From contig CAKZZO010000133.1 in assembly GCA_937885175.1 (NCBI GenBank), positions 1-53,266 on the forward strand: a stretch of 53,266 bases of DNA, read 5' to 3'. The notes below the pieces were generated by a model that had not been told where the DNA came from, searched no databases, and was given only the letters and a program-made list of their open reading frames with translations. Positions 8,298-16,807 of this stretch are shown here, piece by piece (the first letter of the stretch is position 1; the number at the start of each line of letters is the position of its first letter). This DNA is from an uncultured Treponema sp. (GTDB lineage Bacteria; Spirochaetota; Spirochaetia; Treponematales; Treponemataceae). The position numbers and the translations under genes were made by a program.

Positions 8298-8624
8298 ATG
8301 ACTGAACAGAATCTTAAAGAAATTTACGGAAAGAATATAAAACGTCTGCGTGAACAACATAAACTAACGCAATCGCAACTGGCAGAAAAAATCGGACTTG
8401 CTGAAAAGTACTTGAGTACATTGGAAACATGTGATAAATGGGGTTCTTTTGACACCTTGCTTTCCCTTGCCAATGCGCTTGACGTAGAGCCATACGAACT
8501 GCTTTTGCCGCAAAATCAAGCCGTCAATTATGATAGTCGCCGTACCAAGCAACTGATGACACGCTTTCGCACCAACCTTAACGAACTGGTAGACACCGTG
8601 GAAGCCTTTTTGGAAGAGACATAA
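8298..8624 (+). CDS. XRE-family HTH transcriptional regulator
   Basis: 108 aa, cytoplasmic DNA-binding protein. Residues about 10-70 form a Cro/CI-type helix-turn-helix (IKRLREQHKLTQSQLAEKIG, then YLSTLE and LANALDVEPYELL). The C-terminal 40 residues are helical and may mediate dimerisation. It faces away from the giant lipoprotein gene across an intergenic region with a perfect inverted repeat, so control of that gene or of itself is the natural inference. It lacks a ribosome-binding site and its predicted leader is very short. Confidence 0.85.
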   Translation: MTEQNLKEIYGKNIKRLREQHKLTQSQLAEKIGLAEKYLSTLETCDKWGSFDTLLSLANALDVEPYELLLPQNQAVNYDSRRTKQLMTRFRTNLNELVDTVEAFLEET

Positions 8625-8654
8625 AAAAATCCACTTAGCGAAGGCTAAGTGGAT
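8622..8654 (-). terminator. Intrinsic terminator
   Basis: ATCCACTTAGC (8629-8639) pairs perfectly with GCTAAGTGGAT (8644-8654) around GAAG. The T run follows on the minus strand, so it serves the SDR gene at 8771-9580, with a GC-rich repeat lying between gene and stem. It overlaps the stop codon of the XRE gene. Confidence 0.75.
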
Positions 8655-8662
8655 GATAGAAA

Positions 8663-8770
8663 GCGTTAGGGATTGGAGCACCTGCGCAAGCAGTCCCGCA
8701 GGGATGAGCCACGGCAGACGGCGAAGTGCGCAAAGCCCGACCGCCTGCAAAAGCAGGCGGTAACGCCCAA
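8663..8770 (-). repeat. GC-rich dispersed repeat, copy 3
   Basis: Read on the minus strand it begins TTGGGCGTTACCGCC, contains a GCCTGC-TTTT-GCAGGC hairpin and GGTCGGGC, and ends GCTCCAATCCCTAACGC, the same ends as copies 1 and 2. It begins directly after the stop codon of the SDR gene at 8771 and precedes that gene's terminator. Confidence 0.65.
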
Positions 8771-9580
8771 TTAGCTCGGCTGTTTTCCGATGTAAGCGAG
8801 GATACCGCCGTCAACGTAGAGGATGTGTCCGTTTACTGCGTTAGATGCATCTGAAGCCAAGAACACTGCCGGTCCTGCCAGTTCCTCTGGGTCAAGCCAA
8901 CGTCCAGCCGGAGTTTTTGCGCAGATGAACTGGTCGAAGGGGTGGCGTGAGCCGTCAGCCTGCTTTTCGCGGAGCGGTGCTGTCTGGGGAGTAGCGATGT
9001 ATCCCGGTCCAATACCGTTACACTGGATGTTCTGTCCGCCGTACTCAGAACAGATGTTGCGTGTGAGCATTTTGAGACCGCCCTTTGCCGCTGCATAAGC
9101 AGAAACAGTTTCGCGTCCCAGTTCAGACATCATAGAACAGATGTTGATGATTTTTCCGTGGCCTTTCTTAATCATGCCCGGCAGAACTGCCTTAGACACG
9201 ATGAACGGAGCGTTCAGGTCAACGTCGATAACCTGGCGGAATTCTTCTGCTTTCATTTCCAGCATAGGAATGCGCTTGATGATACCTGCGTTGTTTACGA
9301 GGATGTCTACCACGCCAACGTCTTTTTCAATCTTCTTTACGGTTTCCTGAACAGCGGCTTCGTCTGTAACGTCACAAACATAGCCGTGAGCCTCAATGCC
9401 GGCTTCCTTGTAGTTTTTGTAACCGTTTTCAAGCTGTTCCTGTCCGCGGTCATTAAAAACAATCTTTGCACCCGCTGCAGCAAAAGCCTTAGCAATAGCA
9501 AATCCGATACCATAAGAAGCGCCTGTTACCCAAGCAACTTTTCCAGTAAGGTCAAAATCCTTCATTTTGAATTCTGCCAT
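8771..9580 (-). CDS. Gluconate 5-dehydrogenase-like SDR oxidoreductase
   Basis: 269 aa, cytoplasmic NAD(P)-dependent short-chain dehydrogenase of classical length. TGASYGIG (19-26) binds the cofactor, NNAG (96-99) stabilises the fold, and S149, Y162 and K166 form the catalytic set. The stretch GYIATPQTAPLRE is typical of gluconate 5-dehydrogenases, which interconvert gluconate and 5-ketogluconate; the related KduD step of pectin breakdown (2-dehydro-3-deoxy-D-gluconate) is an alternative. A pectate lyase nearby makes a role in uronate or hexonate use plausible. A GGAGG site lies just upstream of the ATG. Single-gene unit. Confidence 0.85.
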   Translation of the reverse strand: MAEFKMKDFDLTGKVAWVTGASYGIGFAIAKAFAAAGAKIVFNDRGQEQLENGYKNYKEAGIEAHGYVCDVTDEAAVQETVKKIEKDVGVVDILVNNAGIIKRIPMLEMKAEEFRQVIDVDLNAPFIVSKAVLPGMIKKGHGKIINICSMMSELGRETVSAYAAAKGGLKMLTRNICSEYGGQNIQCNGIGPGYIATPQTAPLREKQADGSRHPFDQFICAKTPAGRWLDPEELAGPAVFLASDASNAVNGHILYVDGGILAYIGKQPS

Positions 9581-9743
9581 TCTAGTTCCTCCAAAAAACT
9601 GTCATTCCCGCCAAACAAGATGCAAGGCGGTACTCTATCTTTTTAATGATAAATCACAAAACCACAATCGTCAATGGTCGCAGGGGGAGAAAAATAAAAA
9701 AATTGTGGCTGAAAAGGCGGGCATGGTGGCAGAGATTTTATCT

Positions 9744-9794
9744 GGTACATTGAAATTTTTATTTGGTACATTGACTTTGCTTATTTGGTACATT
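9744..9794 (+). promoter_or_regulatory. Three direct repeats before the DUF4325 gene
   Basis: GGTACATT occurs at 9744-9751, 9765-9772 and 9787-9794, mostly preceded by TTT. Spacing is 21 and 22 bp, two helical turns, so all three face the same side of the DNA. The last ends 11 bp before the ATG at 9806 and would overlap any promoter. This is a strong candidate operator, perhaps bound by the HTH domain of the gene it precedes. Confidence 0.6.
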
Positions 9795-9805
9795 AAACTC
9801 TTTGT

Positions 9806-10828
9806 ATGCGCTACACCAAGCAAATGACAGATGCGTACAAAAATAGAATTCTCATCAATGCGGATGCACACCCGAATGACTTGGTGCAGTACTGCATGAA
9901 AAATCTTTCGCTTTCAAAAAACACGGTCATAAAGTATATTGACGGACTTATCAAAGACGGACGGCTCTTGCGTACAAGTGTAGGGCGTTTTCCTTTCTAT
10001 TCGCTGCCTGTTGAGGGAAAAATATTTTCGTTTTTACGGAGGGAAACACAAAATGAAGAAGCGGTATGGCAGGCAATTGTTTCTTTTGTGGGAGAGCAGC
10101 CGCATGAAGTTGCCCAGATTTTGGATTACAGTTTTCTTGAATTGTGCAACAATGTACTGGAACATTCCGAGGCAGAATCCTTTACCATAAAGATTGAAAA
10201 GACGCTCACAAAAATTTGCATTGTGATTGATGATGACGGTGTGGGAATTTTTGCCAAGATAAAAAATGAATTGCACCTTGCAAGCGAAAGACAGGCGATT
10301 ATTGAGCTTTCCAAAGGAAAATTTACGTCATCTCCGCAAAATCATTCGGGCGAAGGAATTTTCTTTTCGTCAAAATTATGTGATGAGTTTTATGTTTTTT
10401 CAGATGGATTGTCTTATTCGCCCCAGGAAGAAATTCCGCCTGAGTTTATTCCTGATGATAATGCTAGAGGCACAAGGGTTGTATTTGTCGTTCATTTTGA
10501 TACAAAAAAAACTGCCCAGAAAATCTTTGCAGAATATGCAGGGGCGGATGTTGACGAGCCGCAATTTAAGACCGTCATACAAATGCGATTTATGGCGCAG
10601 GAAGGTATGGCACTTACTTCTCGTTCACAGGCAAGGCGGCTTTTAAATCGGTTGGAAAAATTTACTTGTGCGGTTTTTGATTTTAAGGATGTTGATTTTA
10701 TCGGTCAGGCCTTTGCGGATGAGATTTTCCGCGTGTATCCGACCAAAAATACACGGACTGAACTGCAATACATCAACGCCGTAACGCAAATCGAAAAAAT
10801 GATTGCGCATGTACGGTCGCAGGCCTAG
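9806..10828 (+). CDS. HTH-HATPase-DUF4325 regulator
   Basis: 340 aa, cytoplasmic. Residues 1-70 form a winged helix (SLSKNTVIKYIDGLIKDGRL). Residues about 85-235 form a GHKL-type ATPase: ELCNNVLEH (112-120) is the N-box, DDDGVGI (142-148) the G1 box, GEGIF (182-186) the G2 box. There is no phospho-acceptor histidine domain. Residues about 255-335 match DUF4325, a STAS-like fold (FDFKDVDFIGQAFADEIFRV). It thus joins in one chain the kinase-like and STAS-like halves usually split between anti-sigma factors and their antagonists, together with a DNA-binding head. Architectures like this are known but without assigned function. No ribosome-binding site is seen. Three operator-like repeats precede it. 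Confidence 0.75.
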   Translation: MRYTKQMTDAYKNRILINADAHPNDLVQYCMKNLSLSKNTVIKYIDGLIKDGRLLRTSVGRFPFYSLPVEGKIFSFLRRETQNEEAVWQAIVSFVGEQPHEVAQILDYSFLELCNNVLEHSEAESFTIKIEKTLTKICIVIDDDGVGIFAKIKNELHLASERQAIIELSKGKFTSSPQNHSGEGIFFSSKLCDEFYVFSDGLSYSPQEEIPPEFIPDDNARGTRVVFVVHFDTKKTAQKIFAEYAGADVDEPQFKTVIQMRFMAQEGMALTSRSQARRLLNRLEKFTCAVFDFKDVDFIGQAFADEIFRVYPTKNTRTELQYINAVTQIEKMIAHVRSQA

Positions 10829-10880
10829 CCTATTGTAGGAAAAGGCTAGCAGATTTTACGGAAAAATGCAATTATAGAGT

Positions 10881-11522
10881 ATGAAACGTTTTTTTCTTTT
10901 TGCGGCAATCTTGTATGTGGTCTTGGCTGCAACATCCTGCGCAAAAGCCGGAGACAATACGGTGCGGCAGGCGATGCAGGCTTATGGTTCCGGTCAGTAT
11001 GAAACTGCCCTGCAATTCTTTACACAGGCTCTGGATGAAGACACAAACTATTCAGACGAAATCTTATATACTTTTATTGCCAATGTGTACGCAAATCAAG
11101 GCGAGTATGAAAAGGCAATAGAATCGCAAAAAAAATCGCTGGAACTGCACGCAGACTACCGGGGCTATGTAACGCTGGGCATGCTGTATCACCTGATAAA
11201 AGATGACGAGGAATCTGCCCAAGCCTATCGGAATGCCATTTCCATGGACGAAAAAAAAGGCGAAGCCTATGCCAGTTTGGGTGCACTCTATCTTGGTCAG
11301 GAAAATGCAAAAGAGGCATTACCGCTTTTGGAAAAGGCTGGGGAACTGGAACCCAATATCGCGGTAATTCAGGCTAACCTTGCAGTCGCATACGCAATGT
11401 CTGGAGACAGAGAAAAAAGCGATGAAGCACTTTTCAGGGCCCGTGAACTTAAATGCGAAAACATTGAGCAGTTTGAAGACAAGATAGATGAAATTTCCGC
11501 ACAGGCAGAAAAAAGCAGATGA
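10881..11522 (+). CDS. TPR-repeat lipoprotein
   Basis: 213 aa. The signal peptide ends in a lipobox (LAATSC), giving lipidated Cys20. The mature part is built of about four tetratricopeptide repeats, for example AMQAYGSGQYETALQFFTQA, ANVYANQGEYEKAIESQKKS, ASLGALYLGQENAKEALPLL and ANLAVAYAMSGDREKSDEAL. TPR lipoproteins act as scaffolds in the periplasm or at the outer membrane. The ATG at 10881 has an AT-rich element directly upstream and no clear ribosome-binding site. It lies 52 bp after the DUF4325 gene and could share its transcript. Partner unknown. Confidence 0.8.
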   Translation: MKRFFLFAAILYVVLAATSCAKAGDNTVRQAMQAYGSGQYETALQFFTQALDEDTNYSDEILYTFIANVYANQGEYEKAIESQKKSLELHADYRGYVTLGMLYHLIKDDEESAQAYRNAISMDEKKGEAYASLGALYLGQENAKEALPLLEKAGELEPNIAVIQANLAVAYAMSGDREKSDEALFRARELKCENIEQFEDKIDEISAQAEKSR

Positions 11523-11589
11523 TTCGCTATGCAACAAGAGAAAAAACGATTGTCGGTCTTTTTATCAGCGAAAAACAAGCACGCAAGGG

Positions 11590-12270
11590 CTAAAATACAG
11601 GCACTTCTTTTTTGCGCGTATATTTGTAGTCGTGAAAATGTGTGTTGGGTAAGAGGCCTGCAATGCGGTCATTTTCTTTTTGCAGCTGGAATTTTATCAT
11701 CTCTTTAAAAGCCGTCATCAGACATTCCGGGTCACAGCGATTATGCACAATATCTGCGGTCTGCAATTCCTTTATGAGGTAGTAGCAACTTTCTATCGTA
11801 GAAATGTATTCTGGCTTTGGCTCCCGCTTAAACGTAAAAATGGAACGGTATTCCCCGCTGAATGACAGTTTTGGAAGTGCCGTCACATTTGTACTGTACT
11901 GAATCATTTTTTTGGAACAGAACCAGGTAGAATCAATGACGATGACAAGCAGTTTTTTTCCAGCTACTGTTTCTGCAAAGCCTTCCTTTTTTGCCGTCCA
12001 CGCGTCCTCACCGGGGTAGAGGAGCATGGGAAAGTACTGTTTATCAGAAAGCAGGGCGCACAGTCTTTCATTCTGTGTAAAATCAATTCCTACAATTATT
12101 TCTGAATCAATAAGGCCTGCGTGTGCGATACGCCCTGTTCCTGTACGCTGTCTCTTAGCCTCTTTTGGATGCATAAGAAAGACAAACTTCACCCCGCAGT
12201 CAAAGGGGGTGAGGTATTTACAGAAACAGTTTTGTATCGGCCGCAGGCACTTGGTGCAGATTTGACGCAT
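11590..12270 (-). CDS. DTW-domain tRNA acp3U transferase
   Basis: 226 aa. The start has CxxC and CxC cysteines (CTKCLRPIQNCFC) likely to bind zinc. The family motif D-S/T-W is present as IDSTW, and the HPKEAKRQRTGTGRIAH stretch matches the conserved N-terminal region. Family members (TapT, DTWD) transfer an aminocarboxypropyl group from SAM to uridine in tRNA. The start codon overlaps the stop codon of the pectate lyase gene (TAATG), so the two are translationally coupled. This pairing of an exported lyase and a tRNA enzyme is odd and probably positional. Confidence 0.8.
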   Translation of the reverse strand: MRQICTKCLRPIQNCFCKYLTPFDCGVKFVFLMHPKEAKRQRTGTGRIAHAGLIDSEIIVGIDFTQNERLCALLSDKQYFPMLLYPGEDAWTAKKEGFAETVAGKKLLVIVIDSTWFCSKKMIQYSTNVTALPKLSFSGEYRSIFTFKREPKPEYISTIESCYYLIKELQTADIVHNRCDPECLMTAFKEMIKFQLQKENDRIAGLLPNTHFHDYKYTRKKEVPVF

Positions 12271-14297
12271 TAGTTGTTCAAATCGCTTGCGGTAAGTTTT
12301 CCGACACCAACATCAGTTGGTGCTGATGTAGGATAGCTTGTCGGTGCTGTGTAGGTATACTTTGGCGCAGAAACAGACCCCTCACTGCCATTTTCAGTGC
12401 TGTTGTTTTTTGCCACCCATGAACCAGAAACATTACCGTAAGCCTTGCTTGTATCGGCAAAGAAGAAGCCGATAATGTAAGAACCTTTCGACACTGAATC
12501 TCCCGTTGTTTTTGAGAAGTTAGCGAAATTGTTTCCTTCAATATAAAGTTTGCTTCCCGCACGAACATTGATGCAGCTTGCAGAACCGCTTTGTGTGCCG
12601 GCATCAAAATAGCAGTCATAGATGTGACCGGTTCCATAGCGGAAGAGCGGCATACGGGCATTTATGTTCTCCCAGTAATTGTGATAGAAGGTGATCCTCA
12701 TATCTTCATCAGTTGCACCTGTTGTAATATTCTTGTCAGGACCATCATCACCAGATGCACAGAGACAAGCTTTGTAGTGGTCATGGAAGTAGCAGTTGGA
12801 AATGGTAATCCATGTTGAGCCATTTTTGATGTCCAAAAGACCATCGTAGAAATCTTTTTTCCATTCATCAACATCATCTTTTGCATAATATGCATGACCG
12901 GAAGAAATGGCTTTTTCATCCAAATCCTGGGGCTCAAGATGAGACTGGAATTCGCAGTGGTCTACCCAAACGTGTGTTGCACTGTTCAAAGAAAGTGCAT
13001 CATCTGCTCCACTTTTTACTGTTTTTCCGTCGATTACAGCTCCGTCCCAACTGATGACTTCGCCAAAAATCATGTTGCGAATAATTACATTTTCTCCCTC
13101 AACGACGAATTCGATGTTCTGCAATCGTCCTTGACTTGATGTGTCGCCGTAAATTGTTGAATTTGAGCCGATTGTGTATTTTTCGCTCAAAAGCGGGTTT
13201 GCATTGTCTTTTGTCGAGATTGTTCCGCTGATTGTGATGATTTTTGGCTCGTCAGATGAGAGAAGGTCTTTTTTGTCAACCAATTCTGCATAACTTGCGA
13301 TAGCTACCGTGTTAGCCGCGCTTGCTCCCGCGCCGCCTGTGATTGTGTATCCGTCGCCTGCGTCAGTCGTAACGCTTGCGTATCCCACCAATCCGCTTGG
13401 GGCGGTGTAGTTTTCTGGAATGAAGTGGGCGAAAATGTATGTCGCTGATGAAACGGTAATCGTGTGAGGATTTTCTGTTGAGCCGTCAGACCAGCACTCG
13501 AATTTCCAGCCAGCATTTGGAGTTGCCGTGAGAGTGACTTCTGAATTTTCGGCTACAGTTGAGCCTTCCACAGAACTTGTGACCGAACCTGCTGTTGTGT
13601 TTTCTGAAGCATAAGAAAGACTTACATATTTTGTTGTATCTGTTCCATAATTTATTCCCTTTCCTTTTACGATGAGATAGTCAACGTAGTTAAGGTAACA
13701 GTAATTTCCAGCATCAGTATCATTTTTTTTAGAATTAATTGTTATGCTAGCCCCGCCTGCTGCCGTATACTTTCCGTCTGGCGCGCCTGTAAGGATAATG
13801 GAGTTTGAACCGGCTTTCAGCGAAATATCTTCAAGATAGACAGTGTCTTTCCAGTTCGCCGAGCTACAGTTGTCTTTCTTTACTTTTACATCTGTCGTCA
13901 TCGCAAGAGGACGGTCAGCGTTGATAACCTTTCCGTTTACAGAAACAATGGCCGCACGAACACGAGAGACTTCCGTACACAAATAGTGAATCGCAATTTT
14001 TGCATCAGTTATGGCTTCTGTTGCAGAAACGGTATAAACTATGCTTCCTTTTTCGCTTGTTCCGCCATCATAATAGCCGCTTCCTGTAAAGCCAAGAAAT
14101 TCAGTGGATTTCGTAAAGGTTGAGCTGACAAATCCCTCCCCCTCTTCCTGAATTCTCAGCGTGGTGTTACCAGATGCATCGGTTTCGATTTGGCTTCCGT
14201 CGGGAGCTGGCGAGCCGTTGTCATCATTGCTGCAGCTGATGCCCCAAAGCAATAGGCTTGCTGAAAGCAGGGCAAAAAAGGTCTTTCTAAACATCAT
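12270..14297 (-). CDS. PL1-type pectate lyase lipoprotein
   Basis: 675 aa. The signal peptide ends LWGISC, giving lipidated Cys22 followed by SNDDN. Residues about 55-215 look like a beta-sandwich carbohydrate-binding region; about 222-292 is a divergent InlB-type repeat (GWKFECWSDGSTENPHTITV); about 310-630 is the PL1 right-handed beta-helix. Visible family marks are WVDHCEF with an upstream DDALSL, ISNCYFHDHYKACLCAS, and NARMPLFRYGTGHIYDCYF, which has the conserved Arg and the H-x-Y-x-C pattern. The enzyme cuts polygalacturonate by beta-elimination at the cell surface using calcium. GGAGG lies eight bases before the ATG. The DTW gene follows in the same transcript. Confidence 0.85.
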   Translation of the reverse strand: MMFRKTFFALLSASLLLWGISCSNDDNGSPAPDGSQIETDASGNTTLRIQEEGEGFVSSTFTKSTEFLGFTGSGYYDGGTSEKGSIVYTVSATEAITDAKIAIHYLCTEVSRVRAAIVSVNGKVINADRPLAMTTDVKVKKDNCSSANWKDTVYLEDISLKAGSNSIILTGAPDGKYTAAGGASITINSKKNDTDAGNYCYLNYVDYLIVKGKGINYGTDTTKYVSLSYASENTTAGSVTSSVEGSTVAENSEVTLTATPNAGWKFECWSDGSTENPHTITVSSATYIFAHFIPENYTAPSGLVGYASVTTDAGDGYTITGGAGASAANTVAIASYAELVDKKDLLSSDEPKIITISGTISTKDNANPLLSEKYTIGSNSTIYGDTSSQGRLQNIEFVVEGENVIIRNMIFGEVISWDGAVIDGKTVKSGADDALSLNSATHVWVDHCEFQSHLEPQDLDEKAISSGHAYYAKDDVDEWKKDFYDGLLDIKNGSTWITISNCYFHDHYKACLCASGDDGPDKNITTGATDEDMRITFYHNYWENINARMPLFRYGTGHIYDCYFDAGTQSGSASCINVRAGSKLYIEGNNFANFSKTTGDSVSKGSYIIGFFFADTSKAYGNVSGSWVAKNNSTENGSEGSVSAPKYTYTAPTSYPTSAPTDVGVGKLTASDLNN

Positions 14298-14415
14298 GGA
14301 AAAATCCTCCTCATTTTTGTGAATTTTACAACAGAATTGAGATTTTTGCTATAAACAGACAGACAAAAAAGAAAAATTGTACTTAGCGCGAAGGATAAAT
14401 AATTATAGAAACGGA

Positions 14416-14576
14416 CTAGAAGGTTCAATTTCAAGTTTTGACAAAAAAGTCATGCTGAGGAATGCAGTTCCGAAGCATCCCGCCATTTTAGGGTATGCAA
14501 GATAGATTCTTCACGCTTTCAGCGTTCAGAGTGACCTTGTTTAAGCTAAAAACATGAAACTCGACATTTGACCTAG
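14416..14576 (+). repeat. Dispersed repeat B, copy 1
   Basis: Shares its whole length with 37487-37673. Both begin CTAG(A/T)AGGTTCAAT and end CGACATTTGACCTA, so the ends are imperfect inverted repeats (TAGGT...ACCTA). The centre has GTCATGCTGAGGAATG facing TTCAGAGTGAC, a degenerate palindrome of a type widely dispersed in bacterial genomes. It fills most of the 364-bp gap between the pectate lyase and the 690-aa lipoprotein genes. The rest of that gap holds only a stem near 14604-14642. Confidence 0.65.
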
Positions 14577-14603
14577 AAAATTGCTTGAATCGTGGACAAC
14601 TAA

Positions 14604-14642
14604 AACCCGCCACAAGCGAAATACATTTCACAAGGGCGGGTT
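14604..14642 (-). terminator. Weak terminator-like stem
   Basis: AACCCGCC (14604-14611) pairs with GGCGGGTT (14635-14642), 20 bp after the stop codon of the 690-aa lipoprotein gene on the minus strand. Only a short T-rich tail (TTTTAG) follows, so its strength is doubtful. Confidence 0.45.
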
Positions 14643-14661
14643 AGGGGCTTACAGACGGGGA

Positions 14662-16734
14662 TTAGTTTGTGCCATTGATACGGAAGTTCTTGTAAGCAGG
14701 AAGCCAAGTGCTGATAACTGACTCTATATCAGGCGTTGTCCATATGATATCATTTGTTTCTTCATCATAAACAGGATTTATGAAGTTTATTTGGGCATAA
14801 GGTTCAAGTTCACCTTCATAGTGTTTGTTATCATTGTTGGTGTCCAAAACACTAGAGAGTTTTACCGTTATGTATTTTGGCACGTGGATTTCTTTTGTAC
14901 CCTGTTCAACGTATCCGTCCTCCGATGAACTGTCATTTGATGCAGATGTATTAGACGAGTCTCCTGCATTGTTATCATCCCCAGAAGAAGACTGGCTGCT
15001 ATTTGAAGAAGAATTTGTTGATGATGACTCTTCACCTGATTCTTCGTCATCTTCGCTTCCGAGCCATGATAGATGGAAATGAAAGCCACCGGGTACGGTA
15101 ATTTTTACAGATTCATCCGAGGGAATTAAACCTGTTTCGTTATTAAAGGTACCTTTTGATGGTTTATTCACAGAAACTTTAGGATTATTTGCACCTAGGC
15201 TTTCGATTGAAAGTACATAGTCACCTACGGACTGTGCATTTCGTCCATAGAACGCGCCGTCGCCACGTGCTTCAAATTGCCAGGCCTTGTGTGATCCGTT
15301 GTCCTTTAACTTATGAGCCATTTGAAAGAAACCTCCGCTATCACACTTAATGTCATATCCCAATCCTTCCGTTGCCTTGTTTGGCTTATCGAATGTATCA
15401 TAATAGCTTGAGGCTTTACCATTAGGCAGCTGGGTATAATAATTCCTGTAAATTTTGTCAATTAGTGAATCATCGTTGTAATCAATTGATTCGCTTCCTT
15501 CACCTGCTTTCAGGTCACCGTAGCGGTTATATGCACAGTCATAATAGAATGTTTTATTGCCGTCGGCAGGATAGTCTCTCAGTATAAGCCTCTCTGGATC
15601 TTTCAGGCGGAGATCACTGACACTAAGGTTATTCCATATTTCAAGTTTTATTTCCGCATCAGTTTTTCCAGAGTTGCTAGCTCGCAGTTCTTCAAGTTTT
15701 GCCTTACTGATAACGTAATTAGAATTCCATTGCCATTTCCATTGAAGAATTTTCTTTCCGTCTTTGTCTAGGAAAATATAGGTATCTTCCAGTTTACCGC
15801 TATCATTCTTATCATTTACGCTGTATGTAGTAAGCAGGTAGAGGACAAGATACTCTCTGAACTGGGTGAACTGTTCAACCTTTGCAAACATCACTTCATC
15901 GTTCTGGTAGCGGTCTGTAGTTTCCCATTCTTCTTTGACAGAGGCCCTTGCGGCTCTTGATGTGCTTTCTTCCGTAAAGAATGTATTTTTAATCACTTCG
16001 TATTCATTTTCCGTATCGTCATCCGTGTACTTGACGATTGTTCCAAGTTCGTAGGAAGAGGCATTGCTTGCGTCAAAATTTGCGGTTTGTTCTGTCTCTG
16101 GGTCAGTTGTCGGCTCTGTTGCAGGTTCTTCTGCAGGATTGTCTGTCGGTGTGGGGTCATCTGTGGGCGTTTCCTCCGCAGGGGTCGGTGTAACAGGGTC
16201 TTCCGTTGTTTCGTCAGTTTTATCCTCAGTCTTTGCCTCTGAGGCTTCCTTCACTTCTGGAATGGTTGCCGTAAATTCGCTGGTAGTGGCGGTAAGGTCA
16301 AAAGAAACGCTTTCCGCATTCACCAGTTGGCCCTCGCTGTTTGCGGTCTGTGTGACTGTCAGGGAAAGTTTTACTTCTGCCTTAGCGAGCTGGGAAATAT
16401 CTCCCTTGTAGGTGCCGGAATATTTCGCGCTTGTCTTGTCTTTTTCCGTAAATGTCCATGTGCCGCTTTTGGTCTCGTCTACCGTTGCTGTATCAGTGGC
16501 ACGAACAAGGGATGCGCTTTGTGCGGATGTTTCCGTAAATGCATAGGTGCCACCAGAAGTAGAAAGCGATGCGGTTTTCTGACCGCTGTCATTGGTTGTT
16601 GCAGACTGTACTGCCCCGGATGTGCTTGTAGGCGTGATGACTGGTGGAGTGTCACCGTCGTCATTAGAACAACCTGTTGCAAGCAGAGAAAGTGCCAGCA
16701 GAATGCTCGTTGTCAATAAGCAGAGTCTTTTCAT
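14662..16734 (-). CDS. Large lipoprotein of unknown function
   Basis: 690 aa. The lipobox LLATGC gives lipidated Cys22 followed by SNDDG. Residues about 165-218 form a linker rich in Pro, Thr, Glu and Asp, and about 560-605 form a Ser/Asn-rich linker; between and after them are mixed segments with many aromatic residues (YRNYYTQLPNGKASSYYDTF, FQMAHKLKDNGSHKAWQFEA). The N-terminal 60-160 region resembles beta-sandwich domains of other treponemal lipoproteins. No enzyme family is recognised. It is most likely a surface-exposed protein. Its upstream region carries C9 and G9 runs in a perfect inverted repeat placed on the promoter and the ribosome-binding position, so expression may switch on and off. 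Confidence 0.7.
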   Translation of the reverse strand: MKRLCLLTTSILLALSLLATGCSNDDGDTPPVITPTSTSGAVQSATTNDSGQKTASLSTSGGTYAFTETSAQSASLVRATDTATVDETKSGTWTFTEKDKTSAKYSGTYKGDISQLAKAEVKLSLTVTQTANSEGQLVNAESVSFDLTATTSEFTATIPEVKEASEAKTEDKTDETTEDPVTPTPAEETPTDDPTPTDNPAEEPATEPTTDPETEQTANFDASNASSYELGTIVKYTDDDTENEYEVIKNTFFTEESTSRAARASVKEEWETTDRYQNDEVMFAKVEQFTQFREYLVLYLLTTYSVNDKNDSGKLEDTYIFLDKDGKKILQWKWQWNSNYVISKAKLEELRASNSGKTDAEIKLEIWNNLSVSDLRLKDPERLILRDYPADGNKTFYYDCAYNRYGDLKAGEGSESIDYNDDSLIDKIYRNYYTQLPNGKASSYYDTFDKPNKATEGLGYDIKCDSGGFFQMAHKLKDNGSHKAWQFEARGDGAFYGRNAQSVGDYVLSIESLGANNPKVSVNKPSKGTFNNETGLIPSDESVKITVPGGFHFHLSWLGSEDDEESGEESSSTNSSSNSSQSSSGDDNNAGDSSNTSASNDSSSEDGYVEQGTKEIHVPKYITVKLSSVLDTNNDNKHYEGELEPYAQINFINPVYDEETNDIIWTTPDIESVISTWLPAYKNFRINGTN

Positions 16735-16738
16735 AAGA

Positions 16739-16807
16739 ACCCCCCCCCATAATTATTTGTCCTTCAAGAAGGACAAATAATTATGGGGGGGGGTGTTTTT
16801 TTGTCAA
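16739..16807 (-). promoter_or_regulatory. Promoter with C9/G9 inverted repeat, likely phase-variable
   Basis: On the minus strand TTGACA (16802-16807) and CATAAT (16780-16785) are 16 bp apart, and nine of the spacer bases are a C run (16785-16793 as G on the plus strand; its last base overlaps the -10 box). A perfect inverted repeat has 27-bp arms at 16739-16765 and 16768-16794 with a 2-bp centre, so a second run, G9 on the coding strand (16740-16748), lies six bases before the ATG at the ribosome-binding position. The predicted start of transcription falls near the centre of the repeat, leaving a leader of about 38 bases. Changes in either run would alter promoter spacing or ribosome binding. 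Confidence 0.6.
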
